The notes under the pieces are model-generated. The model was not told the DNA's origin. It did no database searches and was given only the letters and a program-made list of their open reading frames with translations. From DATAMF01 sp964472565 (GTDB lineage Bacteria; Chloroflexota; Anaerolineae; Aggregatilineales; Aggregatilineaceae): a stretch of DNA of 5,931 bases. The stretch is taken from NCBI GenBank assembly GCA_964472565.1, contig CAYYNB010000259.1:1-5931 (forward strand), in the 5' to 3' direction. How positions within the stretch are numbered: position 1 is the stretch's first letter; the number at the start of each line of letters is the position of its first letter. Below are positions 1 through 4,940 of the stretch, in pieces. Both the position numbers and the translations under genes were made by a program.

Positions 1-2
1 AG

Positions 3-91
3 AAGTTCAACAAACCGGCCATTTTCACCCCCATTTCTCCCTCAAACAAGCGTCCAAGGGGGGGTAACTTTTGGAGCCAAGTTCAACAAAC
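3..91. repeat. 13-base direct repeat pair (3-15 and 79-91)
   Basis: The sequence AAGTTCAACAAAC occurs at 3-15 and again at 79-91, 76 bases apart. It is followed by CGG in both copies once a single extra C in the first copy is allowed for. The copies flank a G-rich stretch with seven G in a row (58-64). No mobile-element ends or coding region explain them. They could be a local duplication, part of a dispersed intergenic repeat, or a binding site occurring twice. Nothing in the window decides between these. Confidence 0.5.
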
Positions 92-106
92 GGAGTCGTC
101 TGAGGG

Positions 107-144
107 AAAAAAGTTTGATCTAAGGTGCACCTTAGATCAAACTT
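107..144 (-). terminator. Intrinsic terminator of the M1 peptidase transcript (34-base perfect palindrome)
   Basis: Positions 111-127 and 128-144 are exact reverse complements, forming a 17-base dyad with no spacer, centred on GTGCAC. Read on the minus strand it is followed by six T (112-107, the first two inside the stem). It begins 25 bases after the peptidase stop codon. As RNA it would fold into a stem of about 15 pairs with a UGCA loop and a U-run, which fits a Rho-independent terminator. The stem is longer and more perfect than usual and its base is AT-rich, so a protein-binding dyad is an alternative. Confidence 0.8.
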
Positions 145-169
145 AGGTCTGCCGAAAACGCCAGCAGGA

Positions 170-1585
170 TTAAGCCCCGGCTTCGCTGAGACTCATCTCA
201 GGAATATCCGGCATCACGACATCGTGCAGCCAGCCCTCGAATAATGCGTCCAGGTCTTGCCCGCTGATCGTTTCCGCCAGCGCCACAAAACCTTCAATTG
301 TCGCGTTCCCATACTGGTATTCTTCCGCATAGGTCCGCATCAATTCGAAGAACGCCTCATCACCTATCGTCACCCGCAGCGCATGCAGCGCCAGCGCCCC
401 GCGATAATACACCCCTACGTTGAACAGATCGGTTGGTGGAGCTTCGCCCGGCGCAACATCGCCATCAAAGCTCGCCAGGTCGAGATAAGCCTGGGTCACC
501 ATCTGCGTAAAAACATCCGCGCCTTCCTGGTTTTCCACCCACAGCCACGATGCATAGGTTGCAAAACCTTCATTCAGCCAGATTTCTTCCCAGCTCGACA
601 GGCTCACGCTGTTACCATACCATTGGTGCGCGAGTTCATGCGCCACTGCGATTTCCGACCCACCCGATGGATCAATCCAGTTGCGGGCAAACAGGCTAAG
701 CGTCTGAGTTTCCAGCGCAAATCCCAGGTCAACGTCGGCCACCACGACCCCATACGCATCAAACGGATAGGGACCGAACACGCTGTTATAGAATTCGATC
801 ATTTGTGGCGTCTTTTCAAACGTCACTTTAGCCTGCTCGGCCAGCTCCGGCGGAAAATAATTCCGAATCAACAGCCCATCGGGTCCTTCTTGCGTCTGGA
901 CGACAAAATCATCGATATTCACCGTGACCAGATAACTGGCGATAGGTTCCGCCATCTCAGATACATAAGTAGTGCTGTCGCCGTTATCAATCGAATCCTG
1001 CGGCACGCCGTTCATCGCGACCACATACGGTTTGGGCACCGTAATCCGAAAACTGTAGCTCGCCTTATCCAGCGGATGATCGTTGACCGGATACCACCCG
1101 GCTGAGCCAGCGGGTTCACTCGCCACATACGATCCGGTGCCGTAATTATCCCAACCCAGATCCGCATGCAGCGACTCCGATGAAATCAAAGTCGGTTGGC
1201 CGCTGTAGCTGACCGTCACCGTAAACGCCGCGCCTGATGTCAGCGCTTCAGCCGGTGTGATCGTCAATTCAATTCCATTGTGCTCGTAAGTCGCCGCCGT
1301 GCCGTTGACGGTAATTTCGCTGATCTCAAATCCGAGAAAGTCCAGATTAAACGCGCTCAAATCCTGTGTCGCCACCGCGTCAATCGTCACCGTTCCGGTC
1401 AGCGTATTCGCTTCAACATCTGCGGTAAGATCAAGCGTATAATGCTGTGCATCATAGCCGCCGTTACCTAACTCTGGATAATACGGATCACCCATCGAAT
1501 CAGAACCCGGTTCTGGTCCTTGTGCGTAGGTGACGCCGGCCATCACCAGCACCACGATCAGCAGCGGCCAAACTTTTCGGTACAT
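170..1585 (-). CDS. Exported M1-family zinc metallopeptidase (aminopeptidase)
   Basis: The 471-residue protein is predicted to remove N-terminal residues from peptides outside the cytoplasm. Residues 1-21 form a signal peptide: a short basic start, a hydrophobic core, then a VTYA|Q-type cleavage site. The N-terminal beta domain covers about 40-225. The catalytic domain has HELAH (His316, Glu317, His320) and Glu339 in WLNEGFA, giving the HEXXH-X18-E zinc site. GFALET (288-293) stands where M1 enzymes have the GxMEN substrate-anchoring motif. VYYRGA places the likely transition-state tyrosine at Tyr393. The protein ends soon after, so the large C-terminal helical domain of PepN-type enzymes is absent; it matches the short bacterial M1 form. 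The ATG start is fixed by AGGAGG (1596-1591) five bases upstream. A TATAAT box lies between it and the preceding gene, and a long hairpin terminator follows it. The M1 assignment is firm; substrate preference cannot be read from the sequence. Confidence 0.95.
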   Translation of the reverse strand: MYRKVWPLLIVVLVMAGVTYAQGPEPGSDSMGDPYYPELGNGGYDAQHYTLDLTADVEANTLTGTVTIDAVATQDLSAFNLDFLGFEISEITVNGTAATYEHNGIELTITPAEALTSGAAFTVTVSYSGQPTLISSESLHADLGWDNYGTGSYVASEPAGSAGWYPVNDHPLDKASYSFRITVPKPYVVAMNGVPQDSIDNGDSTTYVSEMAEPIASYLVTVNIDDFVVQTQEGPDGLLIRNYFPPELAEQAKVTFEKTPQMIEFYNSVFGPYPFDAYGVVVADVDLGFALETQTLSLFARNWIDPSGGSEIAVAHELAHQWYGNSVSLSSWEEIWLNEGFATYASWLWVENQEGADVFTQMVTQAYLDLASFDGDVAPGEAPPTDLFNVGVYYRGALALHALRVTIGDEAFFELMRTYAEEYQYGNATIEGFVALAETISGQDLDALFEGWLHDVVMPDIPEMSLSEAGA

Positions 1586-1619
1586 GTAGCCCTCCTAAAC
1601 CAACGAATGTGAATATCCT

Positions 1620-1625
1620 ATTATA
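1620..1625 (-). promoter_or_regulatory. Candidate -10 box for the M1 peptidase gene
   Basis: A perfect TATAAT (minus strand, 1625-1620) lies 34 bases upstream of the peptidase ATG, in the 52-base gap after the preceding gene. It sits in a tandem CGTATAA CGTATAA stretch. No good -35 hexamer is seen at 15-19 bases upstream, which falls in the end of the preceding gene, and there is no extended TG motif. The match could therefore reflect AT-rich sequence, and the peptidase may instead, or also, be read through from the upstream gene. Confidence 0.4.
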
Positions 1626-1637
1626 CGTTATACGCTA

Positions 1638-2480
1638 TCAGCTTTCGTAATCCTCGGCCTTTTTCTTGCGGATCAGCGGATCTTCCAGTGTACGTTTGGC
1701 CGCCTCAGCTAAGGCCGCCGCCAGCCCTTCAAAAGAATCGAGCGCAAAAGCGAGCGTTTCCTCCCCGGCTTTAAACCGGACCAATCCCGCCGCGCGCGGT
1801 TGATCCAGGCGGCGAAAGGCGCTCACCTGCTGCACCTGTTCAATCGGAATAATCCGCTGAACTGCCATCCCATTCAACAGCACCAGCGCCGCTGGCGTGA
1901 GAAACAAGCTGATCGGAGCATCGAGTGTCCACGCCCCATGCATATCCTGCACGGCAGGCTGAGCAGACACCGGCCCCAGATGCACATACGGACGCCGCCG
2001 CCGGTAGGCCGTGACCAGTTCCGGCGTGATCACTTCCTTCAGCGTGCGGATCAGACTCTGCATATCATTCTGATAGAGCTTGAGCTTGATCCACCACCAC
2101 CGATCATCCTGTTCGACATGCACCCACAGTTCATTCTCGCCGTAGTGATACTTCCGCGGACGTCCCAACCAGCGAATTTGGGCGGGCGCAAAAGAAACAC
2201 ATCGTTCGTGCGGTTTCACCAGCGGATACAAGGCGATCTGCTCGGCATCCACCGTTATCACATACGGCTCCCATTTGGATCGCACCCCGCCCACTGCTCC
2301 CGCCTGAAAACGCGGCCCGCGCGAATAACACACAAAACGCGGACGATCATCGGCCTTAATTTGGCGCAGCAGTTGTTGTGCCCGCTGTTCCCGTTTCACA
2401 CTACGCGCAACCAGCGCGCCCACCGATGCCACCATCGCCCCAACAATCAACACTTCAATTCCCACAGCGCCCCCCAACAT
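1638..2480 (-). CDS. Membrane-anchored protein of unknown function with two probable PH-like domains
   Basis: I do not recognise this 280-residue protein as a named family. Residues 4-26 are a hydrophobic, glycine- and valine-rich membrane segment, followed by a basic stretch (29-40, VKREQRAQQLLR), so the bulk is probably cytoplasmic and anchored by its N terminus. Two regions share the pattern of several beta strands ending in an amphipathic helix. One is about 70-152 (from YVITVDAEQIALYPL to LIRTLKEVI, with an unusual WWW at 128-130). The other is about 188-262 (from ISLFLTPAALVLL to a final alanine-rich helix). This pattern is typical of bacterial PH-like domains; the assignment is inference. 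The C terminus is charged (IRKKKAEDYES). An in-frame stop directly precedes the ATG, so this is the furthest possible start. No convincing Shine-Dalgarno site is seen, unlike the neighbouring genes. It follows the NifU-gene terminator and precedes the peptidase gene by 52 bases without a terminator. Confidence 0.8.
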   Translation of the reverse strand: MLGGAVGIEVLIVGAMVASVGALVARSVKREQRAQQLLRQIKADDRPRFVCYSRGPRFQAGAVGGVRSKWEPYVITVDAEQIALYPLVKPHERCVSFAPAQIRWLGRPRKYHYGENELWVHVEQDDRWWWIKLKLYQNDMQSLIRTLKEVITPELVTAYRRRRPYVHLGPVSAQPAVQDMHGAWTLDAPISLFLTPAALVLLNGMAVQRIIPIEQVQQVSAFRRLDQPRAAGLVRFKAGEETLAFALDSFEGLAAALAEAAKRTLEDPLIRKKKAEDYES

Positions 2481-2483
2481 TCA

Positions 2484-2500
2484 CGATAACTGCCATTATC
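2484..2500 (-). promoter_or_regulatory. Candidate promoter/operator dyad before the PH-like gene
   Basis: On the minus strand GATAAT (2500-2495) matches the -10 consensus at five of six positions. It lies 14 bases before the ATG, which would give a leader of only about 8 bases and fits the missing Shine-Dalgarno site. The box is one arm of a small inverted repeat, GATAA (2500-2496) and TTATC (2489-2485) separated by six bases, so a repressor site over the promoter is conceivable. No clear -35 hexamer is visible. Some promoter is expected here because a terminator closes the upstream unit. Confidence 0.3.
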
Positions 2501-2547
2501 ACGAGCAGAAAATAAACCCGATTAATCTCTTATTTTGCCCTATCCAT

Positions 2548-2574
2548 AAAAAACGCCCTGCCAGTGGCAGAGCG
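2548..2574 (-). terminator. Rho-independent terminator after the NifU-domain gene
   Basis: On the minus strand CGCTCTGCC (2574-2566), loop ACT, and GGCAGGGCG (2562-2554) form a 9-pair stem with one G-U wobble in RNA. Six T follow directly (2553-2548). The stem begins 27 bases after the NifU-domain stop codon. This is a textbook intrinsic terminator and separates the DegV/NifU unit from the PH-like/peptidase unit. Confidence 0.93.
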
Positions 2575-2601
2575 TAGTTACGAAACGTCTACTCACCCGG
2601 A

Positions 2602-2874
2602 TCAGGGACGAACTTCTTCAACGACAATATCGGGGAAGAACTGGCGTAGTGTTCCGGCAATCCAGCCGTGCAGGGTATTCAACGACAATGGGCAGCCTTC
2701 ACACGCCCCGCCGAGTTCGACCCGCGCCACTTGACCGTCAAACGATACTAATTTCACCCACCCGCCATGATAAAACTCAATATATGACGAGAGGTTTTCA
2801 ATTAGATTCTGCAACCGTTCCCCGACCGGGGCATTAACATTATCGCCTGCGGTAATAGAATTGGATTCGCTCAT
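2602..2874 (-). CDS. Stand-alone NifU C-terminal-domain protein (Fe-S cluster scaffold or carrier)
   Basis: The 90-residue protein is a single NifU C-terminal domain after a short polar N-terminal stretch (1-15). NifU/Nfu proteins of this type bind a labile Fe-S cluster, usually between two subunits, and pass it to apoproteins in the cytoplasm. The cluster ligands Cys58 and Cys61 are in GGACEGCPLS (56-65), followed by the conserved helix TLHGWIAGTLRQFFP. The usual DGG before the second strand is HGG here (36-38). An AGGAG at 2888-2884 serves the start. I chose ATG at 2874 (spacing nine); a TTG immediately before it at 2877 (spacing six) would add one residue. The gene lies 69 bases after DegV and ends just before a strong terminator. 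No nifS, iscU or suf gene is next to it, so its clients are unknown. Confidence 0.92.
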   Translation of the reverse strand: MSESNSITAGDNVNAPVGERLQNLIENLSSYIEFYHGGWVKLVSFDGQVARVELGGACEGCPLSLNTLHGWIAGTLRQFFPDIVVEEVRP

Positions 2875-2928
2875 CAAAGTTTTCTCCTGTCAACCCTGAC
2901 TCTATGTTAGCAGGACTTCCGGTGATTG

Positions 2929-2954
2929 AAAAGCAGGCCCGGGTTATACCGGCC
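2929..2954 (-). terminator. Weak terminator-like hairpin across the DegV stop codon
   Basis: On the minus strand GGCCGG (2954-2949) can pair with CCGGGCC (2942-2936) with one bulged G, looping out TATAAC, which contains the DegV TAA. It is followed by TGC and four T (2932-2929). The stem is short but very GC-rich. It could terminate part of the DegV transcript and lower expression of the NifU-domain gene, or simply stabilise the end of the DegV message. The bulge and short T-run make it much weaker than the other three terminators here. Confidence 0.3.
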
Positions 2955-3825
2955 AGTCGCCGCCCACATAACCAATTCCCAGAGCGCTCGGTCCAACATG
3001 CACCCCCAGCACCGGCGCAGTGGGTACCATTTCCAAATACACACAATCAAACTTCTCACGCAGTCTGCGGTTAAGTTCGGTCGCTAAGGTTGGATCACTG
3101 CCATACAACGACACCGCGCGTAATTTGGACCCCGCGCCGATTTGCGCTTCAATATAACTGATAAACGCATCGATAGCTTTCGGCACACTGCGAACACGCG
3201 CCGCCTGGATATAAGTGCCCACCTTCTCGCCCGATTTAGCGACGGTCACAATCGGTTTGATATGCAGCACCTGGCCGAGTTGGTAACGCACCGACCCAAT
3301 CCTGCCGCCGCGATATAAATAGGTGAGATCATCGACGGTGAACAACATATCGCCGCCCATAAAGGTATCCCGCATCAGCGGTAAAATCTTTTCGACCGAA
3401 TACCCGGCCTTCGACGCCCGCGCCGCCGTCATCACCTGTAACCCCAGGGCCGATGTGAGGGTAACACTGTCATACACCGTAATCGGGATTTCAGGGAGTT
3501 GCTGGGCCGCTTGCCGCGCCACGTTGACGGTGCCGCTCAAACCTTCACTTAAATGAATCGATAAAATCGGTCTGCCATCTTTGGCGAGTTCACGGTACAG
3601 ATCGACAAATTCTGGAACTGACGGCTGCGAGGTCGTAGGATGCACATCCCCTTTTGCCAGACGTGCATAAAATTGTTCCGGGGTCATATCAATCCCGCTT
3701 CGGTAAACTTCATCACCGAATAGAATCTTGAGCCTGACTTGCTCAATCTGATACTGCTCAAAAACATCAGCAGGCAGATCGCAGGCCGCATCGGTGACAA
3801 TATGAGGTGCTGTAGCTACAGACAC
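2944..3825 (-). CDS. DegV-family fatty-acid-binding protein (FakB-like)
   Basis: DegV-family proteins bind a fatty acid in a buried tunnel. FakB members present it to the kinase FakA, which makes acyl-phosphate for phospholipid synthesis. The 293 residues match the usual family length, and the hallmarks appear in order: IVTDAACDLP (9-18), HPTTSQPS (62-69), HLSEGLSGT (91-99), YRGGRIG (171-177) and HVGPSALGIGY (276-286). The Ser/Thr residues in the second and third motifs and the late His contact the lipid carboxylate in known structures. The start is GTG at 3825, supported by a full AAGGAG six bases upstream. The gene follows a strong terminator, so it needs its own promoter. TTTAAT at 3851-3846 is a possible -10 box, but no good -35 is seen. 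No FakA/Dak-type kinase gene is in the window, so the family is certain and the FakA-linked role is inferred. Confidence 0.95.
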   Translation of the reverse strand: MSVATAPHIVTDAACDLPADVFEQYQIEQVRLKILFGDEVYRSGIDMTPEQFYARLAKGDVHPTTSQPSVPEFVDLYRELAKDGRPILSIHLSEGLSGTVNVARQAAQQLPEIPITVYDSVTLTSALGLQVMTAARASKAGYSVEKILPLMRDTFMGGDMLFTVDDLTYLYRGGRIGSVRYQLGQVLHIKPIVTVAKSGEKVGTYIQAARVRSVPKAIDAFISYIEAQIGAGSKLRAVSLYGSDPTLATELNRRLREKFDCVYLEMVPTAPVLGVHVGPSALGIGYVGGDWPV

Positions 3826-3831
3826 GTGTGA

Positions 3832-3837
3832 CTCCTT
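3832..3837 (-). promoter_or_regulatory. Ribosome binding site fixing the DegV GTG start
   Basis: AAGGAG (minus strand 3837-3832) lies six bases before the GTG at 3825. The first in-frame ATG codons are far inside the conserved protein, so this site establishes the non-ATG start. Confidence 0.85.
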
Positions 3838-3891
3838 GTCTTTGTATTAAAACCCCAGGCTGAATATGAATCTATAACCCCATACCCACAC

Positions 3892-3921
3892 AAAAGGCCC
3901 GATTTGCGTGAAAATCGAGCC
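3892..3921 (-). terminator. Rho-independent terminator after the STAS gene
   Basis: On the minus strand GGCTCGATTT (3921-3912), a six-base loop TCACGC, and AAATCGGGCC (3905-3896) form a 10-pair stem with one G-U wobble. Four T (3895-3892) follow, then GTGTG. It begins 26 bases after the STAS stop codon. It closes the unit containing the BMP, HATPase and STAS genes and separates it from DegV. Confidence 0.9.
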
Positions 3922-3947
3922 TGAACAAGCAACAAAATGATAAAACG

Positions 3948-4295
3948 CTAGAATTCACGGCACTTATCGATCATCTCAGTCTCATTCGACACCAAAATAA
4001 TTCGCTCGGTTAAGCCCACCATGCTGAATAATTTCCGGTAATGCGACGACAAACCATAAGCATAAACCGCCCGCCCCGCGCTGATAGCGTCTTCCACCAG
4101 ACTGATGACCAGGCCGATTCCCGTGCTGTTCAGGTAATCACTCGCCTCAAAATTCAGCCCTATCGCTTTAACCTTTGCCCGTGCCAGGGTGTTATAGGCG
4201 TCATACGCCGTTTCACGCGTTTGGCCGGTGACATCCCGTGGGAAGTCCATAAACCCGATGGTATCTTGCTGACGCTGGCCCACTTCTTTTCCCAT
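3948..4295 (-). CDS. STAS-domain anti-anti-sigma-like protein (SpoIIAA/RsbV type)
   Basis: The 115-residue protein is one STAS domain. In partner switching, the unphosphorylated form binds an RsbW-type HATPase and frees that protein's target; phosphorylation on a conserved Ser breaks the interaction. The expected phosphorylation site is Ser57 in DYLNSTGIGL (53-62), where SpoIIAA has DSSG; here Asn56 replaces the Asp and Thr58 follows. The strand-helix order matches the fold: IGLNFE strand (45-50), GIGLVISLVEDAISAG helix (59-74), AVYAYGLS strand (76-83), then HYRKLFSMVGL and ERIILVSNETEMI. The ATG start has GAGG (4307-4304) eight bases upstream. The gene follows the HATPase gene by 53 bases and ends at a strong terminator, so the two probably form a partner pair. 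Which sigma factor or other target they control is not shown. Confidence 0.93.
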   Translation of the reverse strand: MGKEVGQRQQDTIGFMDFPRDVTGQTRETAYDAYNTLARAKVKAIGLNFEASDYLNSTGIGLVISLVEDAISAGRAVYAYGLSSHYRKLFSMVGLTERIILVSNETEMIDKCREF

Positions 4296-4335
4296 ACTTC
4301 AGACCTCAAACTCTCTTTCAGAGGCACCGGTTCCT

Positions 4336-4353
4336 AGTTTACCCCAGTTTACC
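4336..4353. repeat. Short 10-base tandem duplication at the HATPase stop codon
   Basis: AGTTTACCCC is followed directly by AGTTTACC (4336-4353), 1.8 copies of a 10-base unit. The HATPase TAA stop is in the second copy (4349-4351). The downstream copy would supply another TAA-like string in the non-coding gap. It is probably a slippage product with no known function. Confidence 0.5.
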
Positions 4354-4939
4354 GCGAATCGGCAGGTAAAATTGCACGAAGTTGAGGCTGTGCAGGTTGG
4401 ATAGCACGTACAGGTTCCACCGCAGGCAAAATCGCACGCGGGCGTTCAACAGCAAGCTCAATGGCTAATGATCGGGCTTCGGCAACAACCAAATGCCTCT
4501 TGATCACCTTTTCCTCTTCCACAAAACGGAGCACCATCTTAACCTGATTACCGCCGTTTGGCAGTTGGCTGATTTCAACCTCATCCACAAGGTGTTGGAT
4601 AAAAAAGAGTCCCCATCCGCGATCCGATGTCGGTGTCGGCAGCGGATCAGGAATCGGATGCCGCCCAACATCAGCCACACGCACTTCAAGCTGCTCCGGC
4701 ATCACACTCATAATCACCGTGACACTGGTCGCGGGTTCCTGATCATTGCCGTGTTCAATTGCATTCATAACCGCTTCAGCCACCGCCGTTTTAAGGTCTT
4801 CGGTGCGCCCCTCATCAATCTGAAGCTGTTGAGCAATCGCTTCTGCTGCGCCGCGTGCCACCTTCTCATACCCGATAATGCTCGGCAAACGGAGTTCAAC
4901 TCGCTTGGGTTGTATGTTTCCAGCCGTATCGTCAGCCAT
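4349..4939 (-). CDS. RsbW/SpoIIAB-like HATPase (anti-sigma factor / serine kinase family) with a repeat tail
   Basis: The 196-residue protein has a GHKL-type ATP-binding fold. Family members bind a sigma factor or other target and phosphorylate a STAS partner. The N box is at about 54-66 (AEAVMNAIEHGND, with Glu55 and Asn59). The G1 box is at Asp90-Gly92 in VADVGRHP, lacking the second glycine. The G2 box is RGWGL at 107-111. The domain ends near 145. Beyond it is an unusual proline-rich tail with RAILPA at 168-173, RAIQPA at 178-183 and RAILPA at 188-193. I chose ATG at 4939 because GAGGG (4949-4945) lies five bases upstream and the codon is one base after the BMP stop. A GTG at 4957, adding six residues and overlapping BMP by 17 bases, has no ribosome site. 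Coupled translation with BMP is likely. Kinase activity is inferred, given the degenerate G1 box. Confidence 0.92.
   Translation of the reverse strand: MADDTAGNIQPKRVELRLPSIIGYEKVARGAAEAIAQQLQIDEGRTEDLKTAVAEAVMNAIEHGNDQEPATSVTVIMSVMPEQLEVRVADVGRHPIPDPLPTPTSDRGWGLFFIQHLVDEVEISQLPNGGNQVKMVLRFVEEEKVIKRHLVVAEARSLAIELAVERPRAILPAVEPVRAIQPAQPQLRAILPADSR
4362..4438. repeat. Three imperfect 30-base-period repeats encoding the HATPase tail
   Basis: Related 17-base blocks start at 4362, 4392 and 4422, exactly 30 bases apart. The outer two agree at 15 of 17 bases and the middle one at 13 of 17 with the first. They encode the three copies of RAI(L/Q)PA at 10-residue spacing in the C terminus of the HATPase. 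The preserved reading frame and the diverging third positions suggest an old in-frame tandem duplication under protein-level constraint. Confidence 0.75.
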
Positions 4940-4940
4940 T

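Noticed and set aside
257..1105. Long plus-strand open frame opposite the peptidase gene
   Set aside because: It is fully antisense to a gene with an intact zinc site. Its translation is rich in His, Arg and Ile with no recognisable domain, as expected from a shadow frame.
1800..2489. Plus-strand open frame opposite the PH-like gene
   Set aside because: It is low-complexity His/Pro/Arg-rich sequence with no domain, and the opposite strand has a coherent membrane segment and folded-domain pattern.
2890..2896. TTGACA on the minus strand before the NifU-domain gene as a -35 box
   Set aside because: It overlaps the Shine-Dalgarno region, so any -10 box would fall inside the coding sequence and could not drive the full gene.
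2840..3046. Minus-strand open frame across the DegV end and the intergenic gap
   Set aside because: It overlaps conserved DegV sequence in another frame and matches no family.
4362..4438. CRISPR-like array suggested by the evenly spaced repeats
   Set aside because: The 30-base periodicity is in frame and encodes repeated peptide units; there are no separate spacers and no cas genes.
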